The position numbers and the translations under genes are program-made. Of a stretch of DNA of 64,000 nucleotides, positions 16,285-24,785 are shown in pieces. Positions within the stretch are counted from its first letter, which is position 1. Each line of letters opens with the position of its first letter. Source of the DNA: UBA7672 sp965279205 (GTDB taxonomy: Bacteria > Pseudomonadota > Alphaproteobacteria > Caulobacterales > Hyphomonadaceae); assembly GCA_965279205.1 (NCBI GenBank), contig OZ257144.1, positions 3,844,001 through 3,908,000 on the forward strand, read 5' to 3'. Under the pieces are notes generated by a model, which was not told where the DNA came from, did not search any database, and saw only the letters and a program-made list of their open reading frames with translations.

Positions 16285-16713
16285 CTAGTTCATCTTGGCC
16301 CGTTTACGGGGTGGTTCGGGCGCAAAGGGCTTGGGAATAGGCATGGCTGGCACGCCTTCCTCGATCAGGTCCTTGGCGACATCCGGCGTCACCTCACCCC
16401 AGACCGGACGTTGCTCGGCCTCGCCATAATACATCGAGCGGGCTTCCTCGGCGAAACGGTCGCCGACGTAATCGTGGGTCTCGGCAATCTTGCGTCGGAC
16501 CTCGCCAGCCATCTTCGCCATCTCGGCTTCCGACGGAGCGCCTTTTCCGGACGAGCGCACAGCGGGCGCCATGATCTGCTTGCGGATTTCGGCGGAGCCG
16601 CAGACCGGGCATTCGACCAGCTTGCGCTTGCGCTGACCATCATACGCTTTCGAGTCCGAGAACCATGCCTCGAACTCATGATCTCCCACGCAGGCGAGAG
16701 AATAGCGGATCAC
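16285..16713 (-). CDS. DUF1178 family protein
   Basis: A 142-residue small protein starting at GTG. N-terminal zinc-ribbon-like part: MIRYSLACVGDHEFEAWFSDS and CPVCGSAEIRKQIMAPAV. The conserved C-terminal half (FAEEARSMYYGEAEQRPVWGE, EEGVPAMPIP) is the DUF1178 hallmark. The family is widespread in alphaproteobacteria and its role is unknown. It follows grxC by 18 bases on the same strand, the common arrangement grxC-DUF1178, suggesting a shared redox or metal context. Confidence 0.9.
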   Translation of the reverse strand: MIRYSLACVGDHEFEAWFSDSKAYDGQRKRKLVECPVCGSAEIRKQIMAPAVRSSGKGAPSEAEMAKMAGEVRRKIAETHDYVGDRFAEEARSMYYGEAEQRPVWGEVTPDVAKDLIEEGVPAMPIPKPFAPEPPRKRAKMN

Positions 16714-16731
16714 GTCAGTCGGCCTTCCTGT

Positions 16732-17004
16732 TCAGGCTGCAGCGGTTTCGGCGAGCAGTGGATCGAGCTTGCCGGCATAGTCGAGGTCGTGGATGTCGTC
16801 CGAGCCGCCAACCGGGCGGCCATTGATGAAGACCTGCGGGTAGGTCGTCCCGCCCTGGCTGCGCTGGATCATCTCGCGGCGCTTGTCGGGATCGTCACCC
16901 GCCCGGTACTCGGTGAACTGAACGCCCTTGGAAGCAAGCAACGTCTTCGCCCGCGTGCAGTAGCCGCAGTAGTCCATGGTGTAGATCTCGACACGCGCCG
17001 TCAC
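16732..17004 (-). CDS. grxC: Glutaredoxin 3
   Basis: A 90-residue glutaredoxin with the dithiol active site CGYC in VEIYTMDYCGYCTRAK, the cis-proline TYPQVFINGRPVGG and the GSDD glutathione-binding motif. It reduces disulfides and glutathionylated proteins in the cytoplasm. The GTG at 17004 is chosen because GGAG lies seven bases upstream and it starts exactly at the first beta strand; the longer frame to 17067 would add 21 atypical residues. Followed by the DUF1178 gene. Confidence 0.92.
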   Translation of the reverse strand: MTARVEIYTMDYCGYCTRAKTLLASKGVQFTEYRAGDDPDKRREMIQRSQGGTTYPQVFINGRPVGGSDDIHDLDYAGKLDPLLAETAAA

Positions 17005-17103
17005 CGGCAAACTCCATCCTGTCTGTTCTGGCCTGATCCTGCTTTGGAGAGGCTGAACAACTACCAAACAACAGAGCGTGGAAACTCTGGAATCGTTCCA
17101 AAA

Positions 17104-17925
17104 CTATATGGGAACCGCCCGGGGGCCCGCAACACGGGCAAGTGTGAGCACGTCGACGCACCCTGCCCCGGCACGCTTCAATGCCCTTGTGCAGGCTTCT
17201 GCTGTGGCGCCGGTGGTCAAAACATCATCGACCAGCAAGATTTTCTGATCTTTCACCAGCCTCTCCCGCGATCTCCGCACCTCGAAAGCGCCCTGCACGT
17301 TGCGTCGCCTGCCCTCAGCGGAAAGCCCGCCCTGGATCGGTGTCGACCGCCGCCGTTTCAGGGCGTCGACGCTCAGCTTCACGCCGCTTTGACGGGACAC
17401 CGCCGCGGCAAGCCAGAGCGACTGGTTGAAGCCCCGGCGGACCAGCCGGAAATAGTGCAGCGGCACCGGCACGATCAGGTCGGCCTCGCGGAGCAATCCG
17501 GCGCCAGCATTTGTCATCCAGCCGGCCAGCACTTCGAGCCCGTCGCGCCGGCCCTGGTATTTGAGGCCAAGCACCAGGTCGCGCGAGACATCGCCATAGA
17601 TCAGGGCCGCGCGGGCGCGGTCATAGACAGGCGGCTGCGCGAGGCAGGCGCCGCAGACCTGTTCGACATCGACAGGAATATCGAACGGCGCCCCGCACCG
17701 CGTGCACAGGGGATCCGACAGAAAATGCAGCTTCGACCAGAGGTCCGGCTCCAGCGAGCCGGGGCCTGGAATCTCGCGATTGGTGATCAGGGAGCGTTGC
17801 GGCCAGATCAGCCCGGCAAGTCCGCCGCTCTGCTTCCGCCGCCGAGCCTTATGCTCAGGCTTGCGAGCCGCTACATAGTCCGCAGATGACTTCCTCAACC
17901 CCCACGCCCCCCGGCAGCAACCCAA
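17104..17925 (-). CDS. ComF-family phosphoribosyltransferase-like protein
   Basis: Up to 273 residues; the start is uncertain because the 5' end overlaps the divergent methyltransferase gene by 40 bases and few start codons are available. The C-terminal half is a PRTase fold with the PRPP loop ILLVDDVLTTGAT. The N-terminal zinc part keeps DPLCTRCGAPF and VCGACLAQPP, but the first CxxC found in most ComF proteins is replaced by an ordinary stretch (WPQRSLITN). ComF proteins take part in DNA uptake or purine salvage-like reactions; the biochemical role is poorly known. It precedes grxC by 99 bases. Confidence 0.85.
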   Translation of the reverse strand: MGCCRGAWGLRKSSADYVAARKPEHKARRRKQSGGLAGLIWPQRSLITNREIPGPGSLEPDLWSKLHFLSDPLCTRCGAPFDIPVDVEQVCGACLAQPPVYDRARAALIYGDVSRDLVLGLKYQGRRDGLEVLAGWMTNAGAGLLREADLIVPVPLHYFRLVRRGFNQSLWLAAAVSRQSGVKLSVDALKRRRSTPIQGGLSAEGRRRNVQGAFEVRRSRERLVKDQKILLVDDVLTTGATAEACTRALKRAGAGCVDVLTLARVAGPRAVPI

Positions 17926-18830
17926 TGCGGGTCTTCGACCGCCACCTCCATGCCCGAAGACGGGCGCGGGCGGCGGGCGGCTATGACGCCTATTCTTTCC
18001 TGAAACTGGCGGCGGCGGAAGACATTGCTTTGCGCCTTGGGCCTATCAATCGCCGGTTCGACCGCGTGCTGGATCTGGGCGCCCATGACGGAACGTTGGT
18101 CCGCACGCTGAGGTCCGATGCCGGGCTCCGGGACCGGGTCGGAGACGTGATCTCTTCGGACCTGTCAGCATCGTTCGTGCGCCCGCCGCTTGGCGTTGTC
18201 GCCGACGAGGAGGCGCTGCCCTTTGCCGATGCTTCGTTCGATCTCGTCGTTTCTGCGCTGTCGCTGCACTGGGTCAACGACCTGCCGGGCGCGCTGATCC
18301 AGATCCGCCGCATCTTGAAGCCGGACGGGCTGTTTGTCGGTCTGGCGCTCGGCGGCCGCACGCTGACCGAACTGCGCCAATCGCTTCTCGCCGCTGAAGA
18401 AGAGATGCGAGGCGGCGCGGCCAATCGCGTATCGCCTTTCATGGACGTGATCGATGGAGCGGGGCTTCTCCAGCGCACCGGCTTCGCCATGCCGGTCGCC
18501 GACAATGACGCACGGACCGTTCGTTATGCCCACCCGTTGCGGCTGCTGGCGGACCTGCGCGGCATGGGCGAGACGCTGGCGCCCGCGATGCGAGATGCGC
18601 CGCCGCTGACGCGTGGAATTCTCATGAGGGCGATGGATGTCTACGCGAACCGTTTCTCCGATACCGACGGGCGCGTACGCGCCACGTTCGAGTTCGTGAC
18701 CCTGTCAGGCTGGGCGCCAGCCCCGGACCAACCCAAGCCGAAGCGTCCGGGCAGTGCAAGCGTACGGCTTGCCGATGCGCTGGGAGTCAGGGAACAGGAT
18801 GCTGGCGAGAAGACGGGGCCGAAAGGCTAG
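17886..18830 (+). CDS. SAM-dependent methyltransferase-domain protein (NDUFAF5/BioC-like)
   Basis: A 314-residue class I methyltransferase-fold protein. Motif I appears as VLDLGAHDGTLVRTLR, followed by the acidic loop VISSDLS, and by ADEEALPFADASFDLVVSALSLHW, then a LKPDGLFVGLALGG strand. The HWVNDLPGALIQIRRILKPDG wording resembles NDUFAF5 homologues of alphaproteobacteria, complex I assembly factors in mitochondria; the bacterial role is not proven. Divergent from and slightly overlapping comF; ends three bases before the convergent flp gene. Confidence 0.85.
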   Translation: MTSSTPTPPGSNPMRVFDRHLHARRRARAAGGYDAYSFLKLAAAEDIALRLGPINRRFDRVLDLGAHDGTLVRTLRSDAGLRDRVGDVISSDLSASFVRPPLGVVADEEALPFADASFDLVVSALSLHWVNDLPGALIQIRRILKPDGLFVGLALGGRTLTELRQSLLAAEEEMRGGAANRVSPFMDVIDGAGLLQRTGFAMPVADNDARTVRYAHPLRLLADLRGMGETLAPAMRDAPPLTRGILMRAMDVYANRFSDTDGRVRATFEFVTLSGWAPAPDQPKPKRPGSASVRLADALGVREQDAGEKTGPKG

Positions 18831-18833
18831 GGC

Positions 18834-19010
18834 TCAGGGTCCCCAGACCTGTTCGCTGACCGCAACGAACGATCCATTGGTCGTCGTACCGATCGAGGTG
18901 ACGGCGCCGACAACCGCAAGGGCGATGAGACCCGCGATCAGGCAGTACTCGACGACGGTGGCGCCGGAGCGGTTCTGCAGCAGCAGAAGGAAATTCTGGA
19001 GGGGTTTCAT
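18834..19010 (-). CDS. Flp/Fap-type pilin subunit
   Basis: A 58-residue prepilin: short leader, then RSGATVVEYCLIAGLIALAVVGAV, the Flp signature with G-ATxxEYxLIA and one transmembrane helix, then a short soluble tail. The usual Glu at position 5 of the mature pilin is present (VVEY). Flp pilins build tight-adherence (Tad) pili, normally from a cpa/tad cluster, but no tad gene is nearby. The ATG overlaps the TGA of the mutT gene (ATGA), so this pilin is translated as part of a ppiC-argJ-mutT chain, an unusual context. Confidence 0.85.
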   Translation of the reverse strand: MKPLQNFLLLLQNRSGATVVEYCLIAGLIALAVVGAVTSIGTTTNGSFVAVSEQVWGP

Positions 19011-19441
19011 GCGCGTCCCGCCTTCGACCAATCTATGAATTGCTCGAACAGGGGGAGGTCGGCCTCCGGCGCCGGATAGCGCGTGATCTCCTCAGCCGAC
19101 ACCCAGGCGAGCTGCTGGCCCTCGCGAGCTTCGATCTCGCCTTCCCATTTCCGGACCAGAAAGACCGGCATGAGCAGGTGAAACTTGTCATAGCTGTGCG
19201 AAGCAAACGAGAACGCCTGCAGGTCGGCTTCAGCAACAGTCACGGCCAGTTCTTCCTTCAGTTCGCGCACAAGCGCGCCCTGAGGGGTTTCACCGGCTTC
19301 GACTTTGCCGCCTGGGAATTCCCAGAGACCTGCCATCGCTTTTCCCCTGGGCCGCTGCGCAAGCAGCAGACGCCCATCGCTCCGTACAAGCGCAGCCGCG
19401 GCTACGAGCACCAACGGCTTTGCGCGTGTCTGTTGTGTCAT
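19007..19441 (-). CDS. mutT: MutT-type NUDIX (deoxy)nucleoside triphosphate pyrophosphohydrolase
   Basis: A 144-residue NUDIX hydrolase. The Nudix box lies around residues 44-66 (GGKVEAGETPQGALVRELKEEL), with G, E, R-E and E-E positions intact. LLAQRPRGKAMAGLWEFPGG just before it is the MutT-type substrate region. It is expected to hydrolyse 8-oxo-dGTP and so avoid A:T to C:G mutations. It follows argJ by 31 bases and is coupled to the pilin gene downstream. Confidence 0.92.
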   Translation of the reverse strand: MTQQTRAKPLVLVAAAALVRSDGRLLLAQRPRGKAMAGLWEFPGGKVEAGETPQGALVRELKEELAVTVAEADLQAFSFASHSYDKFHLLMPVFLVRKWEGEIEAREGQQLAWVSAEEITRYPAPEADLPLFEQFIDWSKAGRA

Positions 19442-19472
19442 GACGAGGTGAGCATTGGGTGCAGGCGGCGCA

Positions 19473-20726
19473 TCAACTTCTGTAGGCGCCGTTTATCTTC
19501 ACGTAACCATCGGTGAAATCGCAGGTCCAGACACGGGCTTTTCCGCGCCCGACGCCGACATCGACCTTGATGGAGACCTGCTGGCCGGAAACGGCCTTTG
19601 TCGCCCTAGCCTCGGAATAGCCGGGATCACGGGCGCCGTCGCTGGCGACCTGATGATCACCGAACCAGATGGACGTGCGATCACGCTCCATCGGCTCGCC
19701 GGCCTTGCCGACCGCCATGGCGACGCGGCCCCAGTTGGCGTCGCCCGCGGCGATGGCGGTCTTGACCAACGGGGAATTGGCAATCGAAGCGGCGATGACT
19801 TTTGCCGAAGCGTCGCTAACCGCGCCCTCGACATCGATGGTTATCAGCTTGGATGCGCCCTCGCCATCGCGAACGATCTGGATGGCGAGGTCCTCAAGCA
19901 CGCGGTGCAGCGCTTTGCAGAAACCCTCGAGGCGTGGATCGTCCGGATTGTCGATCGGTTCGCCGCCGGCGGCCCCGGTCGCGAAGAGCATCAGCGTGTC
20001 AGACGTGGACGTGTCGCTGTCGACGGTGATGCAATTGTAGGTGAGGTCGCAGTATTTCGCGATCAGCGCCTGGACAACGCGCGGCGTCAGCGCGGCGTCG
20101 GTGAAGACGTAGTTCAGCGTCGTCGCCATGTTGGGCATGATCATGCCCGATCCCTTGGCAATGCCGACGATGGCGACATTGCGCCGGTTGAGATCGGCCG
20201 TCTCGCCGGCTGCCTTCGCAAACGTATCGGTGGTGCGGATGCAGTTGGCGGTTTTCTGCCAGTCCGGCTCTCCCAGCTGCGGCCAGACTTTCGTGACGCC
20301 GCCGGAAACGATGCCCGGATCGAGCGGCTCGCCGATCACGCCTGTCGCCGAGACGAACACTTCGTGCGCCTTGCAGCCAGTGAGCTTCTGGGCAGCGGCG
20401 ATCGTCGCACGGTTCTTGGCAATTCCGGCTGCACCGGTGAAAGCGTTCGAATTGCCGGTGTTGACCACCAGTACCCGCGCCCTGCCCCCGCCAGACTTCA
20501 GCGCCTCGCGATCCCAGTCGACATCGTCCGACCGCGTCTGCGAGGTCGTGAACACGCCGCCTGCAGAGGCGCCGTCCGGGAAATGCACGACCAGAAGGTC
20601 GTCGCGCGTCTTTCCCTTGTAGAGGCCAAGCGACATGGTCGCGACCGTGATGCCGCCTACCTTCGGCAGCACCGGAAACCGCTCGGGCGCGAGCGGTGAT
20701 ACGGGCAGGTCGTTGATGCTGCTCAC
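19473..20726 (-). CDS. argJ: Bifunctional ornithine acetyltransferase/N-acetylglutamate synthase
   Basis: A 417-residue ArgJ that recycles the acetyl group from N-acetylornithine to glutamate in arginine synthesis. The precursor is cut autocatalytically between Ala and Thr: here GMIMPNMATTLNYVFTDA, with the nucleophilic Thr after NMA preserved although the next residue is Thr where Met is common. VSATGVIGEPLD and VNTGNSNAFTG are also seen. The ATG overlaps the stop of ppiC (ATGA). Length is standard. Confidence 0.95.
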   Translation of the reverse strand: MSSINDLPVSPLAPERFPVLPKVGGITVATMSLGLYKGKTRDDLLVVHFPDGASAGGVFTTSQTRSDDVDWDREALKSGGGRARVLVVNTGNSNAFTGAAGIAKNRATIAAAQKLTGCKAHEVFVSATGVIGEPLDPGIVSGGVTKVWPQLGEPDWQKTANCIRTTDTFAKAAGETADLNRRNVAIVGIAKGSGMIMPNMATTLNYVFTDAALTPRVVQALIAKYCDLTYNCITVDSDTSTSDTLMLFATGAAGGEPIDNPDDPRLEGFCKALHRVLEDLAIQIVRDGEGASKLITIDVEGAVSDASAKVIAASIANSPLVKTAIAAGDANWGRVAMAVGKAGEPMERDRTSIWFGDHQVASDGARDPGYSEARATKAVSGQQVSIKVDVGVGRGKARVWTCDFTDGYVKINGAYRS

Positions 20727-21829
20727 TGCGTCGGGTCCTTGCGGCTTTCGCTCACGGGACCGCCGGGCGCTGCGGGTGTGGCCGCAGCGGGCTTGGGCGC
20801 CGCGGGCGGTGGTGTGGTCGCCGGTGTGGTTGCGGCCGCCGCTGGTGCCGCGTCGCGCGATTCGGACACAGGCGGAGGTGGCGCCGATGCGTCGAACGAT
20901 GGCGACCTTGCCGCGGCAGGCGCCGGCGTAGCCGCCGCTGGCGCAGGATCGACATCGAGCTTGGAGTTGCGCGGCGAGGTCTTCTTCTCGATCTCGGCCT
21001 CATTGCGCAGCTGCTTCAGCACGTCGCCGATCTGGGCGCGTGTCAGGTGTTCGAGGATGGGGCCGCGCAGCTCCTCGATCGAGGGCGGCTGTTCCTTGCG
21101 GCGTTCGTCGATCTTGACGATGTGCCAGCCGGTCTGGTCCTCGAATGGCTTCGAGACGCCACCCGTCGGCGTGTCGCGGATCACCTTGGCGAATTCCGGC
21201 GTCGCCTCGTCGGCGTTGATGTAGCCGAGATCGCCGCCATCCATGCGCGTGGCTTCATCGGCCGATTTCCGGGAAGCGAGCACAGCGAAGTCGACGCCGC
21301 CCTTGAGCTCGGCGCCGATCTTGTCGATAGCATCCTTGGTTGGGGCAAGGATGTGGCGGACGTGCGCCTCGTCATCCAGAGTCAGGATCGAGACCTGCGT
21401 TTCGTACATCTTGCGGATCGCAGCCTCGTCGACGCGCTCCTCGACGATGCGCTCCATCAGGATGTTGCCGAGGATGTTGTCGCGGGCGGTGGTCAACCGG
21501 TGGCGGGCTTCTGGCTCCTCGTCGAGACCGCGGCCGATGGCTTCCATGGCCAGGAGCTTGATGTCGATGAGCTGATCCAGGATCTCGTTGAACTCGGCGC
21601 TGTCGACTTCCAGTGTCTCGCCGGGATCGATCAGGCCCTTCACCCGGGCCTCCAGCTCGACGTCCGAGACGTAGATGATCTGGCCGTTAACCGTTGCGGC
21701 CTCGGTGGACGGGTCAGCCGAGACCGCGCGTTCGGCGGGTGTGTCCGACTGGCCGCAGCCGGCCAGAACGAGGCAAACCGCCAGCGCGACGGCGCTTCCG
21801 GCGCCTCCTAGGCGAGTCCCAATGGCCAT
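20723..21829 (-). CDS. Periplasmic peptidyl-prolyl isomerase lipoprotein (PpiC/PrsA type)
   Basis: A 368-residue lipoprotein: signal peptide ending LVLAGCGQ (lipobox LAGC), SurA/PrsA-like helical N-domain (about 35-150), then a parvulin domain (about 150-245) with HVRHILAPTKDAIDKIG, GDLGYINADEATPEFAKVI and GWHIVKIDERRK. The last 100 residues are an Ala/Pro-rich low-complexity tail. It helps fold exported proteins in the periplasm. Head of the ppiC-argJ-mutT-flp chain and divergent from secA, consistent with a secretion theme. GGAG lies seven bases before ATG 21829. Confidence 0.9.
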   Translation of the reverse strand: MAIGTRLGGAGSAVALAVCLVLAGCGQSDTPAERAVSADPSTEAATVNGQIIYVSDVELEARVKGLIDPGETLEVDSAEFNEILDQLIDIKLLAMEAIGRGLDEEPEARHRLTTARDNILGNILMERIVEERVDEAAIRKMYETQVSILTLDDEAHVRHILAPTKDAIDKIGAELKGGVDFAVLASRKSADEATRMDGGDLGYINADEATPEFAKVIRDTPTGGVSKPFEDQTGWHIVKIDERRKEQPPSIEELRGPILEHLTRAQIGDVLKQLRNEAEIEKKTSPRNSKLDVDPAPAAATPAPAAARSPSFDASAPPPPVSESRDAAPAAAATTPATTPPPAAPKPAAATPAAPGGPVSESRKDPTQ

Positions 21830-22064
21830 CCCGAGGCTCCTCCAGCTGTTAAAGGCGTCTTCAGGCAGTCCGCGCTACCCAGTGCTCGGATTGACACTGG
21901 GAAAGCTGGTCCTTACGTCTCGCCCAAGCGCAAGTCGAGGGAGTTTCCCCACAGGGGTTTCCCAAGCGTCGCGGGTCGTTTCCAGGGCCGGATAGTTCCC
22001 CCGGATACACTATATACCATGGGGCGCCGCGGCGGTCGCGGAAGGCTGGCAACGGATAGTCGTA

Positions 22065-24785
22065 ATGGTCGGAATCGCCCAGAAATTCTTTGGTTCCGTC
22101 AACGAGCGCAAGATCAGGCCTTACAAGTCCATCGTTCAGCGCATCAACGCGCTCGAGCCGGTGACCGAGGCGCTGTCCGACGATGCCCTGAAACAGCGCA
22201 CCCGTGACTTCCGCCAGCAGGTCGCCAACGGCGCCAAGCTCAACGACATCCTGCCGGAGGCCTTCGCCACCGTCCGCGAAGCCGCCAAGCGCGCGCTCGG
22301 CATGCGGCATTTCGACGTTCAGCTGGTCGGCGGCATGGTGTTGCATTCAGGCGCCATCGCCGAGATGCGGACGGGCGAAGGCAAGACCCTGGTCGCCACC
22401 GCGCCGGTCTATCTCAACGCCCTCGAGGGCCGCGGCGTCCACGTCATCACGGTGAACGACTATCTCGCCAGCCGCGATGCGGACTGGATGGGCAAGGTCT
22501 ACCGTTTCCTCGGCCTGTCGGTCGGGAAGATCGTCCACGGCCTCGACGACAGCCAGCGCCGGGCGTCGTACGCTTGCGATATCACCTATGGCACGAACAA
22601 CGAGTTCGGTTTCGACTATCTCCGCGACAACATGAAGTACTCGCTGGCAGACATGGTCCAGCGCGGCCACCGCTTCGCGATGGTGGACGAGGTCGACTCC
22701 ATCCTGGTCGACGAGAGCCGCACGCCGCTGATCATCTCCGGCCCGACCGACGATCGCTCGGAACTCTACCAGTCGATCGATGCGATCATCCCGCAGCTTG
22801 AGGTGACCGACTATACGCTCGACGAGAAGCAGCGCTCGGTCGTCTATTCGGAGACCGGCAATGAAAAGATCGAAGAGCTGATGGTGCAGGCCGGCATCCT
22901 GCAGGGCTCGCTCTACGAGCCGGCCAACATCACGCTGGTGCACCACGCCAACCAGGCGCTGCGCGCCCACAAGCTTTTCCACAAGGACAAGGACTACATC
23001 GTCAAGAACGGCGAGGTCATGCTGATCGACGAGTTCACCGGCCGCATGATGCAGGGCCGGCGACTGTCGGAAGGCCTGCACCAGGCGATCGAGGCGAAAG
23101 AGAAGACCAAGATCCAGCCCGAGAACCAGACGCTCGCCTCGATCACCTTCCAGAACTATTTCCGGCTCTACGACAAGCTCGCCGGCATGACCGGTACGGC
23201 CTCGACCGAGGCGGCGGAATTCCAGGACATCTACAAGCTGGAAGTCGTCGAGGTCCCGACCAACAAGCCGGTGAAGCGGATCGACGAGGACGACGTCGTC
23301 TACCGGACCGCGAAAGAGAAATACAAGGCGATCATCGCCGACATCCGCGACTGCGCGCGCCGCAAGCAGCCCGTGCTGGTAGGTACGGTGTCGATCGAAA
23401 AGTCCGAAGTCCTTTCCAACCTTCTGGCGGCCGAAAAAATTCCGCACCAGGTTCTGAACGCCCGCCACCACGAACGCGAGGCCCACATCATCGCTCAGGC
23501 CGGCGTGCCTGGAAACGTGACCGTGGCCACTAACATGGCCGGCCGCGGCACCGACATCCAGCTCGGCGGCAATATCGAGATGCGCGTCGAGGATGAAGGC
23601 GCCGAGAAGGTCAAGGAACTGGGCCGCGAGCTCAACGAGGACGAGCTCAAGGAGCTGCGCACGAAGATCACGCGCGACGTCGACGCCAAGAAGGCCGAGG
23701 CGCTTGCCGCCGGCGGCCTCTACGTGCTGGCGACCGAGCGCCACGAAAGCCGCCGCATCGACAACCAGCTGCGCGGCCGGACGGGACGCCAGGGCGATCC
23801 GGGCCGTTCGAAATTCTACATCTGCCTCGAGGACGACCTGTTGCGCATCTTCGCGGCTGAACGCCTCGACGCCATCATGCGCGGCCTTGGCATCAAGGAA
23901 GACGAGGCCATCACTCACAAGTGGATGAACAAGGCGCTCGAGACTTCGCAGAAGCGTGTCGAACAGCGCAACTTCGAGATCCGCAAGAACCTGCTGAAGT
24001 TCGACGACGTCACCAACGACCAGCGCAAAGCCGTCTTCGAGCAGCGCATCGAATTCATGCGCTCTTCCAACGTGGCCGACACCGTCAAGGAAATGCGCCA
24101 CCAGCTGATCGAGGACATGTGCCTGCGTCACATGCCCGAGAAGGCGTATGCCGAGCAGTGGAACATGGCCGATCTCGAGGAAGAGATCGCCGACACGCTG
24201 GGCCTTTCCCTGCCGGTGCGCGAATGGTCCGCCGAGGAAGGCGCCGCCACCCAGGAAGTCTCCGACAAGGTGCTTGCTGCAGCTGACGATTTCTACGCGC
24301 AGAAAACCGCCCAGGTCGGCGAAGAGCGCATGCGCTGGCTTGAGAAGCAGATCCTGCTTCAGGAAGTCGACACGCGCTGGCGCGAACACCTCTGGCATCT
24401 CGACCAGCTTCGTTCGGTCATCCACCTGCGCGGCTATGCGCAGCGCGATCCACTGAACGAGTTCAAGAACGAAGCCTTCACGCTGTTCGAGCGGCTCCTG
24501 AGCGACCTGCGCTCGGGCGTGACGCGCGTGCTGATGCGCGGCCAGTTCGTGGTCGAGCAGCCGCAGGGAACCGATGCGGGCAATGCCCGTCCGCCCCCCG
24601 TGCAGCGTGCGGCAGCGCCGGCGCAAGTCACGCAAGCGGCTGCGTCTGCTTCGGCGGACCAGCAGCAGGCGCCCGGCGCCAACCCTGCCTGGGCAGCGAC
24701 GCCGCGCAACGCGCCCTGCCCGTGCGGTTCGGGCAAGCGCTACAAGAACTGCCACGGCGACGTCACCGCCGTCGCGCGGGCCTAG
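22065..24785 (+). CDS. secA: Preprotein translocase ATPase SecA
   Basis: A 906-residue SecA, the usual length. Walker A MRTGEGKTLVA (GEGKT 104-108), DEVDSILVDESRTPL, the preprotein cross-linking region, NMAGRGTDIQLGGN and the QLRGRTGRQGDPG motif VI are all present. The C-terminal SEC-C zinc site CPCGSGKRYKNCHG (885-898, Cys-x-Cys-x8-Cys-His) that binds SecB is intact after a Gln/Ala/Pro-rich linker. It drives export through SecYEG. Single-gene unit; upstream 21830-22064 is the divergent promoter with ppiC, containing a TTGACA at 21891-21896. Confidence 0.97.
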   Translation: MVGIAQKFFGSVNERKIRPYKSIVQRINALEPVTEALSDDALKQRTRDFRQQVANGAKLNDILPEAFATVREAAKRALGMRHFDVQLVGGMVLHSGAIAEMRTGEGKTLVATAPVYLNALEGRGVHVITVNDYLASRDADWMGKVYRFLGLSVGKIVHGLDDSQRRASYACDITYGTNNEFGFDYLRDNMKYSLADMVQRGHRFAMVDEVDSILVDESRTPLIISGPTDDRSELYQSIDAIIPQLEVTDYTLDEKQRSVVYSETGNEKIEELMVQAGILQGSLYEPANITLVHHANQALRAHKLFHKDKDYIVKNGEVMLIDEFTGRMMQGRRLSEGLHQAIEAKEKTKIQPENQTLASITFQNYFRLYDKLAGMTGTASTEAAEFQDIYKLEVVEVPTNKPVKRIDEDDVVYRTAKEKYKAIIADIRDCARRKQPVLVGTVSIEKSEVLSNLLAAEKIPHQVLNARHHEREAHIIAQAGVPGNVTVATNMAGRGTDIQLGGNIEMRVEDEGAEKVKELGRELNEDELKELRTKITRDVDAKKAEALAAGGLYVLATERHESRRIDNQLRGRTGRQGDPGRSKFYICLEDDLLRIFAAERLDAIMRGLGIKEDEAITHKWMNKALETSQKRVEQRNFEIRKNLLKFDDVTNDQRKAVFEQRIEFMRSSNVADTVKEMRHQLIEDMCLRHMPEKAYAEQWNMADLEEEIADTLGLSLPVREWSAEEGAATQEVSDKVLAAADDFYAQKTAQVGEERMRWLEKQILLQEVDTRWREHLWHLDQLRSVIHLRGYAQRDPLNEFKNEAFTLFERLLSDLRSGVTRVLMRGQFVVEQPQGTDAGNARPPPVQRAAAPAQVTQAAASASADQQQAPGANPAWAATPRNAPCPCGSGKRYKNCHGDVTAVARA

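Noticed and set aside
22347..24755. Very long open frame opposite secA (about 800 codons)
   Set aside because: Antisense to an intact secA and a consequence of high GC codon structure; translation shows no known domain.
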